The translations under genes and the position numbers were made by a program. From positions 1 to 8,511 of the forward strand of contig JACCZP010000079.1 of the NCBI GenBank assembly GCA_013695885.1: 8,511 bases of DNA. Reading direction: 5' to 3'. The notes under the pieces were generated by a model. It was not told the origin of the DNA, did not search any database, and worked only from the letters and a program-made list of their open reading frames with translations. Within the stretch, counting starts at the first letter, position 1. Each line of letters begins with the position of its first letter. Below, piece after piece: positions 1-8,511 of this stretch. This DNA comes from Thermoleophilaceae bacterium. GTDB lineage: Bacteria; Actinomycetota; Thermoleophilia; Solirubrobacterales; Thermoleophilaceae.

Positions 1-94
1 CGCGGAGCGAGTCCCGGCGCCCGGCCAGGTGACGATCTTTTCACCGCAGGTTCAGGCGCTGGGCAGGGGCGTGCGGCGGAGAGCCGGCCGGTGA
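1..94 (+). CDS. Possible 3' end of an unidentified plus-strand gene
   Basis: The frame starting at base 2 is open from the left edge and stops at TGA 92-94. It would encode about 30 residues, including GQVTIFSPQVQALGRG, followed by a basic tail. Of the three plus frames it has the highest G/C share at third codon positions here (about 25 of 30), closest to the real genes of the window. If real, the gene converges on the reductase gene ending at 268. No start or domain is visible and the product is not recognised. Another plus frame, open from base 1 to TGA 247-249 and ending in an acidic tail (SDEADAREDGDERDDR), is an alternative but has poorer third-position G/C in its first third. Long open frames are common by chance at this GC content, so this is a weak call. 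Confidence 0.28.
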   Translation, partial: AERVPAPGQVTIFSPQVQALGRGVRRRAGR

Positions 95-267
95 CCCGGC
101 GCGCAGCCCGCGGACACCGCCCGCCGCTGCGCCCGGCGACGACGAGTCGCCCGCAGGGGAGGACGGCGAGGACGCCGACGAGCGCGAGAACACGGACGAG
201 CGACGAAGCCGACGCCCGGGAGGACGGAGACGAGCGGGACGACCGCTGACCCGCTCCCTCGTCGGAT
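95..267. other. Non-coding or unassigned stretch with a short hairpin
   Basis: No gene can be supported here. The plus strand is rich in GAC/GAG triplets, so it reads as acidic residues on one strand and as Val/Leu-rich hydrophobic segments in two minus frames. Neither reading has a usable start codon. A perfect 6-bp inverted repeat (GGCGAC 135-140, GTCGCC 146-151, 5-base loop) could form a hairpin downstream of the reductase stop at 268, but no T-tract follows on either strand. It is therefore not called as an intrinsic terminator. Confidence 0.4.
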
Positions 268-1041
268 CTAGGAACGCCGCATGCGGTAGCGCAGGAAGAG
301 GTGGCCGTCGTCCTCGAGCACCCGCACGAGGTCCATGCGCGCCGGCGTCTGAAGGTGACCGCCGCTGACGATCGCCGGCGCGCCGGGGTCCGCCGTCACG
401 ACCGGGACGAGGGTGAGGAAGAGCTCGTCGACGAGGCCGGCCTCGAGGAGGCCGCGGTTCAGTTCCGGGCCTCCCTCGCAGAGGACCGACCGCACGCGGT
501 GCTCGCGCCAGAGGCCGGTGACCGCGGTCGGCAGATCGACGCGATCGCCTCCCCACGTCGGCGCGCGGAGGTAGGACACCGTCGCTGCCGACGCAGGTAG
601 GTCGCCGGGCGCCGCCGTGGCGACCACGATCCGCGCCTCGGCTCGGGCCAGCATCGGCAGGTCCGGGGGTACGTGCAGACGTCCGCTCACGAGGCACGCG
701 AGCGGCTCGGGATCGAGGCCCACTGATCGGCGCCTGGCGCGGTCGGGCTCGCCGCGCACCAGAGAGCCGTAGCGCTCTACCGCAGCGGTGCGGGCGCCGA
801 CCATCACGGCGTCGACCTGCGTGCGCAGCTCGTGAAAGAGCTCGCGGTCGGCGGCGCCGCCCATCCCCACCGTACTCCCGTCGATCGCCGCGCGGCCATC
901 GGCGGTGGCGACCATGTTGAGCACTACCCAGGGCCGCCCCGGCGGATCCTCGCGCTTCAGGTCGAGGCCGGCCATGGCCTCCGCCGGGGTGAGGCGGGGG
1001 CCCGGGGGCAGGAGGGCGGTGAGGCGGGGAGGGGAGCTCAC
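268..1041 (-). CDS. RibD C-terminal-type pyrimidine reductase family protein
   Basis: The 257-residue protein has the dihydrofolate-reductase-like fold of the RibD C-terminal domain. In riboflavin synthesis this domain uses NADPH to reduce the ribosyl side chain of the diaminopyrimidine 5'-phosphate intermediate. Visible motifs are the N-terminal strand with VVLNMVATADGRAA (39-52), VGARTAAVERYG (81-92), and the diagnostic CEGGPELNRGLLEAGLVDE segment from residue 188, which in this family lies at the cofactor-binding strand and following helix. The deaminase domain of bifunctional RibD is absent, so this is the stand-alone reductase form common in Actinobacteria. It is predicted to be cytosolic. 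The start is GTG at 1041-1039, overlapping the TGA of the upstream gene as GTGA. No Shine-Dalgarno sequence precedes it, which suggests translational coupling. No other rib genes are nearby, so the true substrate (riboflavin intermediate, deazaflavin or folate-like compound) is open. Family is confident, substrate is not. Confidence 0.85.
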   Translation of the reverse strand: MSSPPRLTALLPPGPRLTPAEAMAGLDLKREDPPGRPWVVLNMVATADGRAAIDGSTVGMGGAADRELFHELRTQVDAVMVGARTAAVERYGSLVRGEPDRARRRSVGLDPEPLACLVSGRLHVPPDLPMLARAEARIVVATAAPGDLPASAATVSYLRAPTWGGDRVDLPTAVTGLWREHRVRSVLCEGGPELNRGLLEAGLVDELFLTLVPVVTADPGAPAIVSGGHLQTPARMDLVRVLEDDGHLFLRYRMRRS

Positions 1042-2000
1042 GCGGGGAAGGATGGCGAACGCAGCAGCTCACGCATATCGGCGGTGACCCTTTCGGCCTC
1101 GCGGTGGAGCTGCCGCCAGGTGACCCTCACCACGCGCCACCGCGCGGCCTGAAGGGCGCGGTCGCGGGCACGGTCGGCCTCGAAGGCATCGCGGCGGCCG
1201 TGGACGGCGTGCCCGTCGAGCTCGACGATCACGCGCTGCGGACGCCACAGGCAGTCGCACTCGATCAGGCGGCCGGCGATCTCGACCTGGGCGTTGATCT
1301 CCGGCCGTGGAAGGGCGGCGCGGTCGAGGAAGGCGAGGAAGCGCTCCTCGAGGTCGCTGCGAGTGACGTTCTCGCCGATGCGGCCCGAGGCCAGGACCGA
1401 GCGGAGGATCACCGTGCCGCGGCGGCGGGGGTGGCGGACGAGGAGGTCCTCGAGCGAGACGAGGTCCCCGAGCCGTCTGACCTCGGCCTCCTGGAGGGCG
1501 CGCTCGAGCTGGCGGCGCGGGAGGACCGCCGCGAGATCGAGGAGAGTCCTGGAGGCGGTCGTGACCGGAATCTTCTCCCGCTCGGTCACCTCTTCCTCGG
1601 ACAGCCGCGTGTGATGGACCTCGACCCCTGGGCCCGCCCGGCGCCGGGGCGCCGCGGTGACCTCGGGAAGTCGGGGCCCGAAGGTCCGAAGGCCCCAGAG
1701 GGCCGCAGCCGAGCGATGGGAGAGCACGCCACCCGGACCGGCGGCGAGCACGGCGGCCATCCAGCGTCCTCGGGGCGAGAGGACCCGGTGGCCGACGGCG
1801 TAGACGCTGCGGTGCACTCGGTGGAGCCGGCCGCGCTCGATGCGGCGAGCTATAGCTCCGCGCCCCAGCCCGAGGTTGTCGAGCTGAGCGCGGGTAACCA
1901 CGCCATGCTGGCGGCCGGCCAGACCCGCGATCGCCCGTTCCCGGGCGACAACGTCAACCGATGCATCTATTTGATGCACGACTGTGACCTCGACCGGCAT
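1038..2000 (-). CDS. AbiEi-like winged-helix plus DUF559 (Vsr/PD-(D/E)XK-like) domain protein
   Basis: The 320-residue protein joins two known modules. Residues about 20-70 form the AbiEi-antitoxin-type N-terminal winged helix (AIAGLAGRQHGVVTRAQL at 23-40, then GRLHRVHRSVYAVGH). The middle (about 75-160) is the usual linker region with LSHRSAAALWGL and SRTLLDLA. The C-terminus (about 214-315) is a DUF559 domain related to Vsr endonucleases, with E219, D249 (ECD) and VELDGHAVH (E260, D262, H264), then FEADRARDRAL. These acidic positions fit an intact PD-(D/E)XK-type metal site. Cellular role is unknown; DNA binding or cleavage is inferred from family. No AbiEii-type toxin partner is present. 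The ATG at 2000 lacks a Shine-Dalgarno sequence. An in-frame GTG at 1979-1977 (residue 8) has GAGG 8 bases upstream and may be the true start. The gene follows nadA by 92 bp and overlaps the next gene by 4 bp. Confidence 0.8.
   Translation of the reverse strand: MPVEVTVVHQIDASVDVVARERAIAGLAGRQHGVVTRAQLDNLGLGRGAIARRIERGRLHRVHRSVYAVGHRVLSPRGRWMAAVLAAGPGGVLSHRSAAALWGLRTFGPRLPEVTAAPRRRAGPGVEVHHTRLSEEEVTEREKIPVTTASRTLLDLAAVLPRRQLERALQEAEVRRLGDLVSLEDLLVRHPRRRGTVILRSVLASGRIGENVTRSDLEERFLAFLDRAALPRPEINAQVEIAGRLIECDCLWRPQRVIVELDGHAVHGRRDAFEADRARDRALQAARWRVVRVTWRQLHREAERVTADMRELLRSPSFPA
1962..1978. repeat. AT-rich inverted repeat at the 5' end of the AbiEi-like gene
   Basis: TGCATC 1962-1967 and GATGCA 1973-1978 form a perfect 6-bp inverted repeat around a 5-base AT spacer, in a region otherwise about 70% GC. 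It lies at or just inside the start of the AbiEi-like gene, covering codons 8-13 if ATG 2000 is used and directly at the start codon if GTG 1979 is used. AbiEi antitoxins are known to repress their own promoters by binding inverted repeats, so an operator role is possible, but this is inference from family and position only. Confidence 0.35.
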
Positions 2001-2092
2001 GGGACGAGAATGACGGCCGCCGGCGCACCGCAGGGTTACGAGCGCTACGGGATCGAGACGGAACGGCGCCGGGCGGAGAACTCGCGCCGGAC
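2001..2092 (-). other. Intergenic gap between nadA and the AbiEi-like gene
   Basis: This 92-bp gap is the largest break between the confidently identified genes from secA leftward. No convincing -35/-10 pair or terminator hairpin is visible. A CATTCT hexamer 6 bases before ATG 2000 resembles a weak leaderless-type -10 box (consensus TANNNT) but lacks the first T. Whether the AbiEi-like and reductase genes have their own promoter cannot be decided from the sequence. Confidence 0.3.
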
Positions 2093-3082
2093 CTACGGCG
2101 CGATGGCCACCATCCGCTCGATCGGCAGCCGCGCGCGCTCGGCCAGCTCGGGGTCGACCCTCACCGTGTAGGCGTCTCCGCCGTCCCGGAGCGCAGCGAG
2201 CACCTTCGGCAGCGTGATCATCTTCATGTAGCCGCACACGGCGGCCTCGTTGGCGGCCACGAAGCGCTTGCCGGGGTGCTCGGCGCGCAGGGGGTGGAGC
2301 ATCCCGGTCTCCGTGGCCACCACGAAGGTGTCGGCGTCCGAGCGCCGGGCGTGGGCGAGCATCCCCCCGGTGGAGAGCATGTGGACGCCCCCGGCGTCGA
2401 CGTCGCCCGCGGCCACGTACTCCATCACCGAGGTCGAGCACCCGCACTCGGGGTGGACGAGGAACTCCGCGCCCGGGTACGCCTCGCGCACGTCGGCGAT
2501 GTCGCTGGGACGGATCCCGGCGTGCACGTGGCACTCGCCCATCCACACGGTCATCCGCCGGCCGGTCACGCGCTCGACGTAGGCGCCGAGGAACATGTCC
2601 GGACCGAAGAGGATCTCGGTGTCATCGCCATGCTCGCGCCAGATGTGCTCGACCACCTTGACGGCGTTAGAGGAGGTGCAGCAGTAGTCGGTCTCGGCCT
2701 TCACCTCGGCGGTGGTGTTCACGTACATGACGACGACCGCCCCGGGGTGCTCGGCCTTCCAGACGCGTAGCTCCTGCGCGGTGATCGAGTCGGCCAGCGA
2801 GCATCCGGCGCCCAGATCGGGAAGCAGGACGGTCTTCTGGGGGGAGAGGATCGACGCGGTCTCGGCCATGAAGTGCACGCCGCAGAACACGATCGTGCCG
2901 GCCGCGGTGTCCGCGGCCTGACGCGAGAGGCCGAGCGAGTCGCCGACGAAGTCCGCGACGTCCTGGACCTCGGGCACCTGGTAGTTGTGGGCGAGGATCA
3001 CCGCGTCGCGCTCCTCGGCGAGCGCGCGCAGCTCGCGCTGCATCGCGGCGACGGGGTCGGCTACGGGGAGGGCCACGGCCAT
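2093..3082 (-). CDS. nadA: Quinolinate synthase NadA
   Basis: NadA condenses iminoaspartate with dihydroxyacetone phosphate to give quinolinate, the precursor of the NAD ring, using an oxygen-sensitive [4Fe-4S] cluster in the cytosol. The 329-residue protein shows the family pattern: [21 protein letters not shown] (29-49), [10 protein letters not shown] (67-76), AGCSLAD with C94, [21 protein letters not shown] (120-140), [18 protein letters not shown] with C184, [19 protein letters not shown] (237-241) and [12 protein letters not shown] with C283. C94, C184 and C283 match the three cluster ligands by comparison with characterised NadA proteins. The length fits the shorter NadA type. ATG 3082 starts 11 bases after the nadC stop, with GAGGG very close (2 bases) upstream. 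It is co-transcribed with nadC by arrangement. The iminoaspartate-producing nadB is not in the window. Confidence 0.97.
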   Translation of the reverse strand: MAVALPVADPVAAMQRELRALAEERDAVILAHNYQVPEVQDVADFVGDSLGLSRQAADTAAGTIVFCGVHFMAETASILSPQKTVLLPDLGAGCSLADSITAQELRVWKAEHPGAVVVMYVNTTAEVKAETDYCCTSSNAVKVVEHIWREHGDDTEILFGPDMFLGAYVERVTGRRMTVWMGECHVHAGIRPSDIADVREAYPGAEFLVHPECGCSTSVMEYVAAGDVDAGGVHMLSTGGMLAHARRSDADTFVVATETGMLHPLRAEHPGKRFVAANEAAVCGYMKMITLPKVLAALRDGGDAYTVRVDPELAERARLPIERMVAIAP

Positions 3083-3093
3083 GTCCCTCGAGT

Positions 3094-3987
3094 CTAGATT
3101 CGGACGAGCGCCATGCCCATGTCGAGCGCGGGCGCGGAATGGGTCAGCGCCCCGACGCTGATCAGGTCCACCCCGGTCTCCGCGATCGAGCGCACACGGT
3201 CGAGCGACACTCCCCCCGAGGCCTCGACCACCGCCCGGCCCGCGGCCATCTTCACCGCGGCGCGCACCTCCTCCAGCGGCATGTCGTCCAGCAGCACGCG
3301 CGGCACCCCGGCGGCCAGCGCCTGCTCCACCTCGGCGAGGTCCTCGCACTCGACGACGACCTCGACCGCCCCACCGCCCTCGGCGCCGCGACCCGCCTCC
3401 ACCGCCCGGCGCGCGGCCTCAGCCAGGCCGCCGGCCATGGCCACGTGGTTCTCCTTGACCAGGATCGCGTCGTAGAGCCCGGCGCGATGGCTGAACCCGC
3501 CGCCGGCGAGCACCGCCCGGCGCTCGAGGTCGCGAAGACCCGGCGTGGTCTTCCGGGTGTGGAGGATGCGGGTGCCGGTGCCCTCGACCGCCCTCACGTA
3601 GCGGGCGGTGAGAGTGGCCACCCCGGACAGGTGGCCCAGGAGGTTGAGGGTCGCCCGCTCGGCGGCCAGCAGCGAGCGGGCCGGGCCCTCGGCCTCGAGC
3701 ACCGGGCCGTCCGCGCGCCACCGACCCTCGTCGACCGCGAGGCGGACGCGGATGGCACCGTCCGCTCGCGCCAGGACCGCCGTCGCAGCGTCGAGCCCGG
3801 CGATCATCCCCTCCGCCTTCTGGACGATCTCGGCCCGTGCGCGGGCGTCCTCGTCCACCACCGCGCGGCTCGTCAGGTCGCCCGAGCCGATGTCCTCGGC
3901 CAGCGCACGATCCACGAGGTCGGCGAGGGCCGCTTCGGGCGCCGCGTCGAGCACCTCGGGGGCCTGCGCGGGCTGGGGTGCCTCCAT
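3094..3987 (-). CDS. nadC: Nicotinate-nucleotide pyrophosphorylase (quinolinate phosphoribosyltransferase) NadC
   Basis: NadC converts quinolinate and PRPP to nicotinate mononucleotide, CO2 and pyrophosphate, the step directly after NadA. The 297-residue protein has the typical length of the family. An N-terminal open-faced sandwich begins with [10 protein letters not shown] (31-40). The alpha/beta barrel carries [14 protein letters not shown] (114-127), [14 protein letters not shown] (143-156), [17 protein letters not shown] (165-181), VVECED with E213, VLLDDM with D234/D235, SGG (257-259) and [11 protein letters not shown]. Substrate-binding basic residues R111, R145, K146, H167, R168 and K178 all appear to be present. 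ATG 3987 lies 8 bases after the prfB stop. A purine-rich GGGTAGGG spanning that stop may act as a weak ribosome site, and coupling to prfB translation is likely. Reading further upstream only re-reads prfB in another frame. Confidence 0.97.
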   Translation of the reverse strand: MEAPQPAQAPEVLDAAPEAALADLVDRALAEDIGSGDLTSRAVVDEDARARAEIVQKAEGMIAGLDAATAVLARADGAIRVRLAVDEGRWRADGPVLEAEGPARSLLAAERATLNLLGHLSGVATLTARYVRAVEGTGTRILHTRKTTPGLRDLERRAVLAGGGFSHRAGLYDAILVKENHVAMAGGLAEAARRAVEAGRGAEGGGAVEVVVECEDLAEVEQALAAGVPRVLLDDMPLEEVRAAVKMAAGRAVVEASGGVSLDRVRSIAETGVDLISVGALTHSAPALDMGMALVRI

Positions 3988-3995
3988 CGGGAGCC

Positions 3996-5093
<1,098 letters not shown>

Positions 5094-5097
<4 letters not shown>

Positions 5098-5144
5098 CGA
5101 GCCGCCCCGTCGTGGCGCGACCTACGCGCCATGGCACTTTTCAT
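5094..5144 (-). CDS. Possible 16-residue leader ORF overlapping the prfB start
   Basis: ATG 5144-5142 opens a 16-codon frame, MKSAMARRSRHDGAAR, whose TGA overlaps the prfB start as ATGA. Such an overlap could couple prfB initiation to translation of the small ORF and compensate for the weak prfB ribosome site. No Shine-Dalgarno sequence precedes it, and a frame of this length can arise by chance. No homology is recognised. Confidence 0.2.
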
Positions 5145-5175
5145 TCTGACCGAGCCGTGCGGTGTCAGGGGGCCG

Positions 5176-5193
<18 letters not shown>
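5129..5193. repeat. Short direct repeat, secA 3' end and secA-prfB gap
   Basis: The 11-mer CCATGGCACTT occurs at 5129-5139 and again at 5183-5193, with 14 of 16 bases matching when extended to 5126-5141 and 5180-5195. The right copy encodes the final Lys-Cys-His-Gly of SecA and the left copy lies in the 78-bp intergenic gap. It may be a small local duplication. Function is unknown. Confidence 0.5.
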
Positions 5194-8049
<2,856 letters not shown>

Positions 8050-8056
8050 GAGGTCG

Positions 8057-8062
8057 AGGTTA
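8057..8062 (-). promoter_or_regulatory. secA -10 box (TAACCT), leaderless arrangement
   Basis: On the minus strand TAACCT matches the actinobacterial TANNNT -10 consensus and is separated from the secA ATG by exactly 7 bases (CGACCTC). Transcription would begin at or next to the A of the start codon, giving an mRNA without a leader. In agreement, no Shine-Dalgarno sequence precedes the ATG. No clear -35 element is visible. The first three bases also form the TAA stop of the AbiEi relic. Confidence 0.6.
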
Positions 8063-8305
8063 GCGGCCGGTGGAGGGCGCCGGGAAGGGGTGTGGGAGGG
8101 GCTTACGGGGTGTGTCGCGTCGCGCAGGGCGGCGCGTGCACCGTGCCGCCAAGGCCCTTCGTCGCAGCCTGCGCGAAGGCCTCGGCCGGCCGCAACCGAC
8201 AAGGTGCTGGCCCCGCGCCACGACGCCGTGCTGACGCTCGGCCAGTCCCGCGAGCGCCCAGTCGGATTCAAGACCGGCAAGCTTCCCTTGTATTTCAGGG
8301 TCTAC
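8060..8305 (-). pseudogene. Relic of an AbiEi-type winged-helix (AbiEi/DUF559 family) gene
   Basis: A minus frame different from that of secA reads VDPEIQGKLAGLESDW and then ALAGLAERQHGVVARGQ (about 8259-8207). The latter matches residues 24-40 of the intact AbiEi-like protein at 13 of 17 positions, including the hallmark RQHGVV. The match fades through GRPRPSRRLRRRAL, which still keeps the GR..RR..R..L spacing of the winged helix. After about 45 codons similarity ends and the frame runs as low-complexity Arg/Pro to TAA 8062-8060. There is no ATG, GTG or TTG between the upstream in-frame stop and the homologous part; the codon where a start would be expected is GTA (8305-8303). The linker and DUF559 nuclease part are gone. 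It is best read as a truncated, start-less remnant whose end became part of the secA promoter region. Confidence 0.65.
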
Positions 8306-8440
8306 TGCGATCTCGCCGAGCTTGGCGGCCCGGCGCGCACCGCGGGGTTACGTGCGTGACAGGATCGTGACGGAATGGCGCGGGCCAGGAAAGCTCCCTG
8401 CTTCGGTGTGCCGCAGTGAGGTCCGCCGCAAAGGCGCTGC
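8306..8440. other. Intergenic region upstream of the relic
   Basis: No gene is visible. It contains the GTNAC half-sites described separately, and a weak hairpin (8386-8400, 6-bp stem with one G-U pair, no T-tract). With the relic, about 390 bp separate secA from the next upstream gene, so secA begins its own transcription unit. Confidence 0.5.
8347..8371 (-). promoter_or_regulatory. Cluster of GTNAC direct half-sites, possible regulator binding site
   Basis: On the minus strand GTCAC GATCCT GTCAC gives two identical half-sites 11 bases apart (8371-8367 and 8360-8356), and a third, GTAAC, follows at 8351-8347. The flanks also repeat (CGTGACAGGAT, CGTGACGGAAT on the plus strand, 9 of 11 identical). 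Direct repeats with one-helical-turn spacing are typical of OmpR/PhoP-family response regulators. Which protein, if any, binds here is unknown. Confidence 0.25.
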
Positions 8441-8511
8441 CTAGGCCGGAGGGGGCGACCAGGGGGCGGGCGTCTCGGCGGCGGGCGGCTGGGGGGCGGC
8501 CGGCTCGGTGG
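8441..8511 (-). CDS. C-terminal end of an unidentified gene, partial at the right edge
   Basis: From the right edge a minus frame gives 22 codons, TEPAAPQPPAAETPAPWSPPPA, ending at TAG 8443-8441. Twenty-one of the 22 codons end in G or C, consistent with real coding sequence. A Pro/Ala-rich tail with Trp is typical of a disordered C-terminus of an actinobacterial protein. No domain is visible and the product cannot be named. In many Actinobacteria hpf or comF-type genes precede secA, but nothing here tests that. Confidence 0.5.
   Translation of the reverse strand, partial: TEPAAPQPPAAETPAPWSPPPA

Noticed and set aside
1038..2000. A complete AbiE toxin-antitoxin system
   Set aside because: No AbiEii nucleotidyltransferase toxin is adjacent, and the C-terminus is a DUF559 domain rather than the usual AbiEi C-terminal domain.
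2001..2546. N-terminal extension of the AbiEi-like protein into nadA
   Set aside because: The extra residues are Arg-rich text from nadA in another frame. Family similarity begins near residue 20 of the protein starting at 2000.
5146..5168. Intrinsic terminator between secA and prfB
   Set aside because: The stem is short with a 2-base bulge and no T-tract follows on the minus strand.
8050..8280. A 77-codon upstream extension of SecA to ATG 8280
   Set aside because: The extension shows no SecA similarity, overlaps the AbiEi relic in another frame and contains the -10 box. The conserved SecA N-terminus begins at 8049.
8386..8400. Intrinsic terminator after the right-edge gene
   Set aside because: The stem is only 6 bp with a wobble pair, and there is no T-tract.

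Overview
The window is a high-GC stretch of bacterial chromosome (third codon positions are almost all G or C) whose recognisable genes all lie on the minus strand, so the operon reads from right to left. GC content, a leaderless-type secA promoter and a RQHGVV-type AbiEi/DUF559 protein point to Actinomycetota. A deep-branching class such as Thermoleophilia is my guess from overall flavour and cannot be proved from this sequence.

Layout from the right edge. (1) 8441-8511 holds the Pro/Ala-rich C-terminal end of an unidentified minus-strand gene. (2) 8306-8440 is intergenic and contains three GTNAC half-sites. (3) 8060-8305 holds a start-less, truncated relic of an AbiEi-type winged-helix gene, whose stop codon lies inside the secA -10 box. 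(4) secA (957 aa) follows, apparently leaderless. (5) prfB (release factor 2, 366 aa) follows and needs a programmed +1 frameshift at a CTT TGA C site. (6) nadC and (7) nadA, for quinolinate use and synthesis, are packed behind prfB with gaps of 8 and 11 bp. (8) After a 92-bp gap comes an intact AbiEi-like/DUF559 nuclease-like protein of unknown role. (9) It overlaps by 4 bp (GTGA) a stand-alone RibD C-terminal-type pyrimidine reductase. (10) The first 267 bases hold no firmly identifiable gene, possibly only the last codons of a converging plus-strand gene.

The genes are mainly housekeeping: protein export (SecA), translation termination (RF2) and de novo NAD synthesis (NadA then NadC). nadB, the usual third member of the NAD pathway, is missing from the cluster. 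The accessory component is the AbiEi/DUF559 family, present once intact and once as a relic about 6 kb apart. No complete new defence or mobile system is visible. The most notable items are the RF2 frameshift, the AbiEi relic overlapping the secA promoter, and the orphan nuclease-like gene translationally coupled to a riboflavin-type reductase.
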